Source of the DNA: DATMYQ01 sp035560935
GTDB taxonomy: Bacteria; Bacillota; Negativicutes; Sporomusales; Sporomusaceae
Reading direction: 5' to 3'
NCBI GenBank assembly: GCA_035560935.1
Contig: DATMYQ010000068.1
Coordinates: forward strand, 1-11,402
Length of the DNA stretch: 11,402 bases
The position numbers were made by a program, and so were the translations under genes. Under the pieces are notes generated by a model. That model had not been told where the DNA came from, made no database searches, and worked only from the letters and a program-made list of their open reading frames with translations. Below are positions 1 to 6,440 of this stretch, in pieces (position 1 is the first letter of the stretch; each line of letters begins with the position of its first letter).

Positions 1-80
1 CAGAAAGCGAAGCTACATGACAGAAAGACGATCAAAAAGAGTATTTAATAATCAGTCTAAGCAGCAAATACTTTAAAAAT

Positions 81-160
81 AGAGGGACAAGGGAACCGGT
101 AAACCTCTTCGATTGAGAATAAAGAGATTGGGATAACGAACCTGGTTCCTATTTTTGAAC
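81..160 (+). promoter_or_regulatory. Terminator-like leader fold upstream of azoR
   Basis: GGAACC at 92-97 can pair with GGTTCC at 144-149; the next two G (98-99) pair with CC at 141-142 across a bulged T143. The 3' arm is followed by TATTTTT (150-156), as in an intrinsic terminator. Inside, CTCTT (105-109) can pair with AAGAG (122-126), but CCTCT (104-108) can instead pair with AGAGG (81-85), so two folds exclude each other. It ends about 80 bases before azoR. It may be an attenuator of azoR or the terminator of a gene lying off the left edge. No known riboswitch family fits. The first 76 bases have short open frames in more than one register and no assignable gene. Confidence 0.35.
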
Positions 161-237
161 AAGATCTGCGAATTATCTTTTTAGTGACTCCGATAAAGCT
201 CTTTGAGTAATTTTACAAAAAAAAGGTGGTGCGTTTT

Positions 238-852
238 ATGGCTAAAGTCCTTACAATTATCGCAAATCCACGTAAAAATTCATACACTTTGCGACTGATG
301 CAAACTTTTTTAAAGTCGTACAAGAAGTATAATCCAACGGATATAATTACTGAGCTGGATTTATATCAAACGGAAATACCGATAATTAATGCGGAGGTAT
401 TGGAGGCTTGGAATAAAAGGGAAGAACAGCATACTGTTGAAGAAAAAATGCTATTGGGCAAGATCGATCAGCTTACTCAACAGTTTATAACGGCCGATAA
501 GGTAGTCATTGCTGCGCCAATGTGGAATTTGCAGTTTCCACCGATGTTGTTAGCTTATATTGCTAATATTACGGTTGCCGGAAAGACCTTCGAATATACT
601 GACACCGGATGGAAAGGGTTGGTGAAGGATAAACCTGTATTGCTTATTCATGTTCGAGGAGGCTTTTTTTCCGATGGCCCGGCGCAGGCTTTTGATCATG
701 CAGTGCCCTATTTAAAATCTGTCTGCAGTTTATTAGGAATTTCTGATTTTAGAACAATAATTTGCGAGGGGATCGAAGCAACTCCTGATAAATCGCAAGA
801 AGTTTTTGAACGGGCGATGCTTGCTACGACACAATTAGCGGGATCTTTTTGA
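238..852 (+). CDS. azoR: FMN-dependent NADH-azoreductase / NAD(P)H:quinone reductase, flavodoxin-like
   Basis: A 204-residue cytoplasmic flavoprotein of the AzoR/acyl-carrier-phosphodiesterase-like flavodoxin-fold family. Such enzymes bind FMN and transfer two electrons from NAD(P)H to quinones or azo compounds, usually as protection against electrophilic stress. Visible marks are the N-terminal beta strand and phosphate-binding turn (KVLTIIANPRKNSYTLRL, residues 3-20), the flavin-loop motif PMWNLQFPPML (94-104), and the family block AGKTFEYTDTGWKGLV (114-129). Length matches the family, about 200 residues. ATG 238 was chosen because AAAGGTGG (222-229) sits 8 bases upstream; two in-frame GTG codons at 226 and 229 lie inside that site. 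It has no operon partner; the next gene is convergent and about 390 bases away. Base composition is AT-richer than in the genes to the right. The family is secure; the physiological substrate is unknown. Confidence 0.9.
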   Translation: MAKVLTIIANPRKNSYTLRLMQTFLKSYKKYNPTDIITELDLYQTEIPIINAEVLEAWNKREEQHTVEEKMLLGKIDQLTQQFITADKVVIAAPMWNLQFPPMLLAYIANITVAGKTFEYTDTGWKGLVKDKPVLLIHVRGGFFSDGPAQAFDHAVPYLKSVCSLLGISDFRTIICEGIEATPDKSQEVFERAMLATTQLAGSF

Positions 853-888
853 TTTATCAGCTTCTCGTTTGTTTCTCGCATAAAAATA

Positions 889-960
889 AGTTTCGGGGCA
901 AGGGAAACTGATTAAGAGCGGTGATGAGGCTATAACTGTTCCGAAACTACCTTGTTTTTT
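889..960 (+). terminator. Structured 3' element of azoR, possible pseudoknot with U6 tract
   Basis: AGTTTCGG (889-896) is complementary to CCGAAACT (941-948), and CAAGG (899-903) is complementary to CCTTG (950-954). The two pairings cross, which is the arrangement of an H-type pseudoknot, and six T follow at 955-960. An alternative local hairpin pairs GTTTC (890-894) with GAAAC (904-908). The element begins 37 bases after the azoR stop codon, so it could end the azoR transcript. The loop of about 44 bases is long for a plain intrinsic terminator. It shares sequence blocks with the leader element at 81-160. The pairings were read by eye and were not folded with an energy model. Confidence 0.4.
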
Positions 961-974
961 GAGCAATCGGCGCG

Positions 975-1136
975 TTGAGTGTGTATGGCCTGAAATGTGC
1001 AAGGCAGTCTTTTCTTTTGTTGTTTTTATGGAAGAACTTAGAATTTGCTTGTTGTCTTGGGGTAACGCTGCTGATCCTGCCGATCGCTGTTTATCGGTGG
1101 GCTGCTATGTGCAATGAAGCGATCCGCGAATCTTAG
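975..1136 (+). other. Short hydrophobic open frame, possible membrane-peptide remnant
   Basis: A 53-codon frame opens with TTG at 975 and closes with TAG at 1134-1136. Its second half reads CCLGVTLLILPIAVYRW, a plausible membrane-spanning helix followed by a charged tail (NEAIRES). No ribosome binding site precedes it and no family is recognised. The stop lies only 9 bases before the terminator stem at 1146, which would suit the 3' end of a decayed gene. It may also be a chance frame. Confidence 0.2.
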
Positions 1137-1145
1137 CAGTGCAAG

Positions 1146-1194
1146 AGTAACGCCTGTAAAATTTTCATTAATTTTACAGGCGTTACTGCGTTTT
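1146..1194 (+). terminator. Intrinsic terminator, 18-bp perfect stem
   Basis: AGTAACGCCTGTAAAATT (1146-1163) is exactly complementary to 1170-1187 around a six-base loop, TTCATT. GCG and TTTT (1191-1194) follow on the plus strand. On the minus strand it lies 54 bases beyond the stop of the ATPase-GNAT gene but has no U-tract in that direction. It most likely insulates the two convergent transcripts. Confidence 0.75.
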
Positions 1195-1241
1195 CTTGAG
1201 AATAACTATACGCAAAATCTCTAGGTTACGCTCCGAAACCT

Positions 1242-2744
1242 TTAATCGCGATTGGTTGAAATGGGATGATGACCAACGCGATCCGATTCGTGGCGTACAT
1301 AGGTCAGCAATTCGTGAGCGAAAGGTGTGGCCAATTTGATTTCGTCCCAATCAAGGGAGACATTGAGATATTGCAATATGAGCGCATCCCGCCCTTCAAG
1401 CCCAGCTGGCAAAACGCCAGCAAAAAAGAATCCGATTTTTTCTGCTTCCACCGTGATGTCAGCTGTCGATGGATGATGTAAATCAAGATAAAGGTAGATG
1501 ACGTCAATGACTTGATGGGAGCATTGGGAGGTCTGTTCACCAATAATGGCGGTGGCGTCAGGGCCATATGCTGATAAACGGAGAATTGCAATATTCATAT
1601 CGGATTGAATTTCCAGATGATAAACGGTGGCTTCCTGGAGGGTGGCGACATCATTGCTTGGGGCGTTATCAATGACAAAGGGAACTTTCAATACAGTATA
1701 GATTTGACTGATCATTTCACAGTGGCGGGATGGGGGATAAATGGTAACTGGTAATCTATCTTTTAATACGCCAAATTCCATGGCAACACTTACTCTGTGG
1801 TGAGTGTGGAGGGACATAGACTTGAAATCGGTTTCGGGCATGAAACCCAGGAGAATGCCGCAGTCAGAAAGACCCATGAAGCGAGCGCCTTTTTGCGAAA
1901 TAATATGGCTGGTTACGGATAGACAAAAATGTCCGAATAAATTCTGGCGACGGCTTTCTGCCACAAGGGCAAGCGCAAGTTTGTAAAAAATTCGCGTGCT
2001 GCGATATTCGGGCTTAATAAATATGGATTCCACCTCGGCGATTTCGCCATAGAGCCGCAGGTCACCATAGCCGAGTGCGTCTTCGTCCTCCTCGGATCTG
2101 ACAACAAGGGAAATCAGAGAGCCGGTCTTATTTTGCTCAATGAGTTGAACGGGATCATAGACATGATCGGCATAGGAATAGCCATAAGCACGGTAAGCGC
2201 AGCGGGCTACGGGGATGCCATCTTCCGGCTGCACACGCCGTATTTGATATTTTACATCAGCGACGGCTTTGGTTTCGGTAGTTTCCACCATTGTCTTTTG
2301 AATCAATGGTTGTTGCTGCCGCAAATATTTTGTCAGGATAGTTTCTTTACCATGTCGTCCCAGATAGCGGAACACAATGTCATCCACAAACTTCCGGGCC
2401 AAATAGATACCTAGGCCTTTTGTGTCGGCAGTTGCTTGTTCCGGCGAGTAATGCGGCAATGTTGCCGGGTCAAAAGGCAGCCCTTTTTCCGAAAATTTCA
2501 CGGTGATTTTAGTGGCGGTTATTTCAAAATTTATCTGAAAAGTTTCCTGCCGGTTATTTTCATAGCCATGTTGAATGATATTCGTAACGATTTCCTCAAT
2601 GGACAGTTCTAATTCCTGTTGTTCTTTTGCTAAAAAACCGCTGCTTTTTGCCAATTCACGGGTATAAGCAAGGAGTGGATGAAGATGGTCAAGCCGGGCG
2701 GGGAGAATTAAGGTTGATGAGATTGAATCAGTTAGTGTATCCAC
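1242..2744 (-). CDS. RsbW-like GHKL ATPase fused to GNAT acyltransferase-like region
   Basis: A 500-residue soluble protein. Residues 15-145 form a GHKL ATPase domain of the anti-sigma-factor (RsbW/SpoIIAB, HATPase_c_2) type: N-box LSIEEIVTNIIQHGY (47-61, with Asn55), G1-like FSEKGLPFDP (84-93), G2 TKGLGIYLARKF (108-119), and a closing GKETILTKYL (132-141). Residues 166-310 resemble a GNAT domain, with IFIKPEYRSTRIFYKLAL (241-258) at the acetyl-CoA-binding strand-turn-helix. The tail (310-500) is a degenerate second half. The region 166-500 aligns over its length with the protein at 5436-6440. The GTG start follows a strong AAAAGGAGGA; the longer upstream ATG frame lacks such a site. The G1 box has Glu-Lys-Gly where Asp-x-Gly is usual, so ATP binding could be altered. 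The role is unknown; a phospho-relay or anti-sigma switch controlling an acyltransferase is inference. Confidence 0.85.
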   Translation of the reverse strand: MDTLTDSISSTLILPARLDHLHPLLAYTRELAKSSGFLAKEQQELELSIEEIVTNIIQHGYENNRQETFQINFEITATKITVKFSEKGLPFDPATLPHYSPEQATADTKGLGIYLARKFVDDIVFRYLGRHGKETILTKYLRQQQPLIQKTMVETTETKAVADVKYQIRRVQPEDGIPVARCAYRAYGYSYADHVYDPVQLIEQNKTGSLISLVVRSEEDEDALGYGDLRLYGEIAEVESIFIKPEYRSTRIFYKLALALVAESRRQNLFGHFCLSVTSHIISQKGARFMGLSDCGILLGFMPETDFKSMSLHTHHRVSVAMEFGVLKDRLPVTIYPPSRHCEMISQIYTVLKVPFVIDNAPSNDVATLQEATVYHLEIQSDMNIAILRLSAYGPDATAIIGEQTSQCSHQVIDVIYLYLDLHHPSTADITVEAEKIGFFFAGVLPAGLEGRDALILQYLNVSLDWDEIKLATPFAHELLTYVRHESDRVGHHPISTNRD

Positions 2745-2750
2745 GTAAGT

Positions 2751-2760
2751 TCCTCCTTTT
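2751..2760 (-). promoter_or_regulatory. Ribosome binding site that fixes the GTG start of the ATPase-GNAT gene
   Basis: On the minus strand AAAAGGAGGA is followed by six bases and then GTG at 2744. An in-frame ATG at 2786 would place this site inside the coding sequence and has no comparable site of its own, so the 14 extra residues are probably not translated. Confidence 0.8.
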
Positions 2761-2836
2761 AAAGGCATGTTCTCATTGTATAACATTGTTGCTCGCGAGT
2801 ATAGCGGTTGATTGTTGTAAAGACGTATTTTTCACG

Positions 2837-2867
2837 ATCATATTTTGTGACAACGATAATCGTTCAA
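2837..2867 (-). promoter_or_regulatory. Candidate promoter with embedded palindrome, ATPase-GNAT gene
   Basis: Read on the minus strand, TTGAAC (2867-2862) and TATGAT (2842-2837) resemble -35 and -10 boxes with a 19-base spacer, slightly long. The spacer contains AACGATAATCGTT (plus-strand 2852-2864), two 6-base arms around one central base. A palindrome between the boxes is a usual operator position. The site lies in the 231-base divergent interval shared with the helicase gene. No regulator is identified. Confidence 0.35.
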
Positions 2868-2929
2868 CACATTTTGCAAATAAGAGAAATCACGGCAAAT
2901 AGATAGGCTGTTAGCGGTGATTATGATAT

Positions 2930-2935
2930 TATAAT
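2930..2935 (+). promoter_or_regulatory. Candidate -10 box for the helicase gene
   Basis: TATAAT matches the sigma-A -10 consensus exactly and lies 40 bases before the chosen ATG. The hexamer 17 bases upstream (GCTGTT, 2907-2912) is a poor -35, so the promoter is weak, activator-dependent or a chance match in an AT-rich stretch. Confidence 0.35.
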
Positions 2936-2975
2936 AAGATGATTGACTGGAATGGATAAGAAAGGATATTTTCAC

Positions 2976-5144
2976 ATGGGTTACACGGATACAAAAGAAG
3001 ATATCTTTTGGGATACGCAGAAAGAGAGCGGCATTGAGCTGAATGAAGTGCAACGGCAAGCCGTGGAGAACACAGAAGGGGCGCTGTTGCTGCTGGCGTC
3101 GCCCGGATCAGGAAAAACCACTACGATCATAATGAAAATCGGCTATCTGATAGAAGTGAGAGGACTTGCGCCCGGCCGGATCAAAGCGGTGACCTTCAGC
3201 CGGGCCGCAGCGGCAGAAATGAAGGAGCGGTTCCGGCATTTTTTTCCTACGCTGGTGCCTTGTGATTTTTCCACGATACACAGCCTGGCTTTTGAAGTGG
3301 TGCGCGAATACTTTCGGAAAAACAAACGTCAATACCGGCTGATTGAAGGCGGTCAAAATCCGGATAAACGGCAGATTTTGCGGGAAATATTCAAAAGTCT
3401 TACCCACGAAAATATGACGGAAGACCAGATGGACGAGCTGACGGCGTACATCAGCTTCATCAAAAACAAGCTTATTGTGCAGGAGAAATGGCCGGAAATG
3501 GATTGCAGCGTGCCTGCGGCCGCGGAAATTATGCGCCGGTATGAAGAGCACAAATCAGCGGTGGACAAGCTGTTGCTGGATTATGATGATATGCTGATTT
3601 ATGCGAACGAGGCCTTTGAGCAGGATCAGGCATTGCTGGAAAAATATCAGCAGCTTTACGATTATGTCCTGACTGACGAGAGCCAGGATACCTCACTGGT
3701 GCAGCACTATATTGTTGAAAAATTGGTCCGGACTCATGGTAAACTGTGCATTGTGGCCGATGATGACCAATCCATCTACAGCTGGCGGGGGGCGGAGCCC
3801 TCGTATTTTCTCAACCTAAAAACCGTATATTCCAACGCCGCCATTTTGTTTATGGAGCAGAATTACCGTTCCTCCCGGGAGATTGTTGAAATTGCCAATA
3901 CCTTTATAAAACGGAACAAACAGCGCTACAACAAGAATATGTTTACCGATAATCCGCCCCGTAAGCCGATCTTTATTCATCGTCTCGCCGACTATAAAAC
4001 CCAGGCCAAGTATTTGACCGAGGAAATAAAGAAGTCGGAGCATATGGGTCAAACGGCGGTGCTGTACAGAAATAACGCTTCTTCAATTATCTTGGTCAAT
4101 GAGCTGGAACGCGCGGGCATTTCATTTTACATCAAAGATGAAGATAAACGGTTCTTTTCCCACTGGGTGGTTGCGGATATATTGAATCTGATGCGTTTGA
4201 CTTACACCGACCGCCGAGTGGATATTTTCGAAAAGATTTTCACCAAGATGAATGGTTATATTACGAAGCAGCAAATGGAAGCTGTGAAAAAAATCAACAA
4301 TAATGAATCCGTTTTTGATAATTTACTGCAGTATGTTGCGTTGCAGGATTATCAGTTAAAACAGATTGAAGAATGCAAAGAGACGATATGGCTGATGAAA
4401 GGGATGGCTCCGCTGGCTGCCATTGATACGATTCGCCGCAAGCTGGGCTACGAAAAGGCGTTGGAGAGAATCAGCGAGCGTTTGGGGTTCCGCAAGGAGT
4501 ATTTGCTGGGTATACTGAACACGCTGGAAGAAGTGGCCGATGGACTTTTGACCATGGAGGAATTCGCCAGTCGGCTGAAATATCTCGAAACAGTGATAAA
4601 ATCTTCTAAACATAATAAAGACAGTGCGGTTGCGCTGTCCACTTTCCATAGCGCGAAAGGGCTGGAGTTTGATCGGGTGTATATGATTGATTTACTGGAA
4701 GGAATTATTCCCTCCCGGGGCGATATTGAGCAGGAACAGGAGGGAAAGCCGGAAGCGATGGAGGAAGCGGTCCGTTTGTTTTATGTGGGGATGACCCGGG
4801 CCAAGACGCATCTGGAGTTAATTACCTATGATAAACGGGATCAGGAAAAAGTGTCGGAGTCCCGGTTTGTGTCTGCGGTAAGAAAAATTATTAGTCCGCC
4901 GGTGGCGATTCCCGGGATCGATATCACACCGGGGAAAAATGGCAGCTCCCTGGCAGCTTACAATCCCAATGCCATCAACGATGCCAATCAACTGAAAATA
5001 GGCGGCGTGGTCAATCATCCTTCCTTTGGCCGGGGCAAAATTGTCTCCATTACTTCTTCAAGCCTGGACATTAAGTTTGACGGGATGGTCAAAAAGCTGT
5101 CGGTGGAAGTCTGCCTGTCCAAAGGTTTTCTGGAACCGGCTTAA
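2976..5144 (+). CDS. UvrD/PcrA-like superfamily 1A ATP-dependent DNA helicase
   Basis: A 722-residue 3'-5' DNA translocase/helicase of the UvrD/Rep/PcrA type, which acts in the cytoplasm in repair, replication restart or removal of RecA and stalled RNA polymerase. Motifs appear in order: Q-motif LNEVQRQAV (22-30), Walker A ASPGSGKTTT (41-50), Ia VTFSRAAAAEMKERF (72-86), II LTDESQD (232-238), III ADDDQSIYSWRGA (261-273), IV MEQNYRSSREI (293-303), V LSTFHSAKGLEF (554-565) and VI RLFYVGMTRAK (600-610). The C-terminus (676-720; VVNHPSFGRGKIV, then VKKLSVEVC) matches the small Tudor-like domain by which PcrA/UvrD contacts RNA polymerase. Walker A is SPGSGKT rather than the usual GAGSGKT, so this may be an accessory paralogue and not the housekeeping copy. 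ATG 2976 follows AAGAAAGGA by 9 bases; ATG 2952 and TTG 2943 lack good sites. Confidence 0.92.
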   Translation: MGYTDTKEDIFWDTQKESGIELNEVQRQAVENTEGALLLLASPGSGKTTTIIMKIGYLIEVRGLAPGRIKAVTFSRAAAAEMKERFRHFFPTLVPCDFSTIHSLAFEVVREYFRKNKRQYRLIEGGQNPDKRQILREIFKSLTHENMTEDQMDELTAYISFIKNKLIVQEKWPEMDCSVPAAAEIMRRYEEHKSAVDKLLLDYDDMLIYANEAFEQDQALLEKYQQLYDYVLTDESQDTSLVQHYIVEKLVRTHGKLCIVADDDQSIYSWRGAEPSYFLNLKTVYSNAAILFMEQNYRSSREIVEIANTFIKRNKQRYNKNMFTDNPPRKPIFIHRLADYKTQAKYLTEEIKKSEHMGQTAVLYRNNASSIILVNELERAGISFYIKDEDKRFFSHWVVADILNLMRLTYTDRRVDIFEKIFTKMNGYITKQQMEAVKKINNNESVFDNLLQYVALQDYQLKQIEECKETIWLMKGMAPLAAIDTIRRKLGYEKALERISERLGFRKEYLLGILNTLEEVADGLLTMEEFASRLKYLETVIKSSKHNKDSAVALSTFHSAKGLEFDRVYMIDLLEGIIPSRGDIEQEQEGKPEAMEEAVRLFYVGMTRAKTHLELITYDKRDQEKVSESRFVSAVRKIISPPVAIPGIDITPGKNGSSLAAYNPNAINDANQLKIGGVVNHPSFGRGKIVSITSSSLDIKFDGMVKKLSVEVCLSKGFLEPA

Positions 5145-5178
5145 GAGCGAGCGACAACGGGCGCTTCATCAGCAGGCG

Positions 5179-5292
5179 TTGACGATTCGTGACGGCTGGC
5201 ATCTCTTTAATCCGGATGAAAATTCGCCTGAAACAGAGGAATCATTATTTCTTCGTATTAACAGATTGAAGCAGGATATTGATAAAGGATAA
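5179..5292 (+). other. Short open frame after the helicase gene, unassigned
   Basis: The +1 frame relative to the helicase stays open from inside its 3' end to TAA at 5290-5292. After the helicase stop it encodes a protein-like stretch including TIRDGWHLFNPDENSP and ESLFLRINRLKQD. The first possible start beyond the helicase stop is TTG 5179, with no good ribosome binding site; the only upstream ATG in frame is at 5026, well inside the helicase. The helicase already ends where its family normally ends, so a sequencing frameshift is not required. It may be a remnant, a coupled small gene or chance. Confidence 0.25.
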
Positions 5293-5435
5293 CGAAACAG
5301 AAACATAGAATCAATGTTCAATGGCGTCCATCGATGAGCCGGACTTTTCTCTTCAACAAGTCATTGGTTGCGCTGGCGGCAGTGAACAGAACACCGCCTG
5401 ATGAAAAAAGTTAAGAATGGGAGATTCTGTACTGT

Positions 5436-6440
5436 ATGGAATGGAAGATTGATCTGTTTCGACCAACGGATGCCCAACAAGTAGTCGCTTTGTACCGGGC
5501 AATATACGGCGAGTATTATCCGGTGCGGAGCGTTTATGATCCGGAAACCATTATTAAGCAAAGCGCCGGCGATATGTACCGCGTGGTAGCGAGGACAGAG
5601 GCGGGAGAGATTGTTGGACAGATTGCCTTTTATCGCTCTTCGCCGCCCAATAAGGATTTATATGAATATGGACAAATGATGGTCCGCCATGATTACAGGG
5701 AAACCGAAATAGCCTTTCAACTGGCGGATTTCAGCATACAGACGGTTCCGAGCTTATACGGGATCGAGTCCATCTGGGGCGAAGCGGTCTGTAATCATAC
5801 TTTTACCCAGCGGATGTGCAAGGAGCAGGGGTTTTGGGAAACGGCCCTGGAGCTGGATCTGATGCCGGGGATCGCTTTTGAAAACGCATTGTCGCAACCG
5901 ACGGCGGACGAGGGACGCATTTCGACCATCGTCCTGTTTCGGCTATTCGCCCGGAAACCGCAGGTGATTTATTTGCCGGCGGTGTATGGCGATAGGATTC
6001 GCTTCCTGTATGATCATCCGATGGTGGAGAATACCTATCTGCCGGGGGAAGCGCCGCTGGGAGCGGGAAAAACACAGGCGGAGCTGCAGATGTTCGGCGG
6101 TTCAGGAGTGGCGCGGATTACCGTCCACGCAGCAGGCGGCGATTTGGAAACGGTGCTGGAAGTCCTGGAAAAAAAGGCGATTTCACAGGGGAGCTGTGTA
6201 TGCCAGATCTTTTTCCCATTGACGACACCTGATAGCGGAACGGTCGCCAATACCCTTCGCAATAGGGGGTATTTTCTTGGCGGAGTGTTGCCTCGCTGGT
6301 TTGGCGATGATGGCCTGCTGATGCAAAAAATATCGCATCCGCCTAATTTTGATGGCATTGAACTGTACGGAAAACGGGCTAAGCAAATCTTGGCGTTACT
6401 AAAAGAAGATTGGATGGATGTTACCGGTGAACAGGCATGA
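5436..6440 (+). CDS. GNAT acyltransferase-like protein, paralogue of the ATPase-GNAT fusion
   Basis: A 334-residue soluble protein and first gene of a three-gene operon. The N-terminal half is GNAT-like, with VVARTEAGEIVGQIAFYR (residues 50-67), MMVRHDYRETEIAFQLAD (80-97) and MCKEQGFWETALELDLMPG (126-144). It matches residues 166-500 of the minus-strand fusion over its whole length. Shared landmarks include the VYDP motif (38-41), a D/E-YR-x-T turn, a GF-x(5-7)-L-x-F/L-MP segment, and a late GY/F-F-x-GGVLP-type block (281-287). It lacks the ATPase domain. Start ATG 5436 follows GGGAGA at 5419-5424 with a rather long 11-base gap. Its stop overlaps the ligase start as ATGA (6437-6440), implying coupled translation. 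By family logic it could transfer an acyl group from the operon's ACP, or from acyl-CoA, to an amine. The acceptor is not evident and catalytic residues cannot be fixed. Confidence 0.8.
   Translation: MEWKIDLFRPTDAQQVVALYRAIYGEYYPVRSVYDPETIIKQSAGDMYRVVARTEAGEIVGQIAFYRSSPPNKDLYEYGQMMVRHDYRETEIAFQLADFSIQTVPSLYGIESIWGEAVCNHTFTQRMCKEQGFWETALELDLMPGIAFENALSQPTADEGRISTIVLFRLFARKPQVIYLPAVYGDRIRFLYDHPMVENTYLPGEAPLGAGKTQAELQMFGGSGVARITVHAAGGDLETVLEVLEKKAISQGSCVCQIFFPLTTPDSGTVANTLRNRGYFLGGVLPRWFGDDGLLMQKISHPPNFDGIELYGKRAKQILALLKEDWMDVTGEQA

Larger units (their letters stand above)
853..1241. other. Non-coding interval between convergent genes (azoR and the ATPase-GNAT gene)
   Basis: This 389-base stretch contains no convincing full gene. 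It holds a possible pseudoknot followed by U6 (889-960), a short hydrophobic open frame on the plus strand (975-1136), and a strong hairpin terminator (1146-1194). All three are listed separately. The remaining bases on either side show no motif I can assign. Confidence 0.6.

Noticed and set aside
88..105. Cobalamin riboswitch core, because of AAGGGAACCGGTAAA
   Set aside because: The conserved downstream B12-box and the CCGC-ACTGT segment are absent, the element is too short, and azoR is not a cobalamin gene.
915..955. Fluoride (crcB) riboswitch, because of GGTGATGAGGC followed by AACTG
   Set aside because: The first-stem pairing of the fluoride aptamer cannot be formed around these bases, and the element lies 3' of azoR with no fluoride-related gene downstream.
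2943..2975. TTG 2943 or ATG 2952 as the helicase start
   Set aside because: Neither has a ribosome binding site, whereas ATG 2976 has AAGAAAGGA nine bases upstream.
3108..3551. A 147-codon minus-strand open frame inside the helicase gene
   Set aside because: It is antisense to conserved helicase motifs, its translation resembles no protein, and no ribosome binding site was seen. Other long antisense frames within the ligase, GNAT and TPR genes were dismissed on the same grounds.
5375..5398. GGCGG/CCGCC hairpin before the GNAT gene as a terminator
   Set aside because: It has only five paired bases, a 14-base loop and no T-run on either strand.
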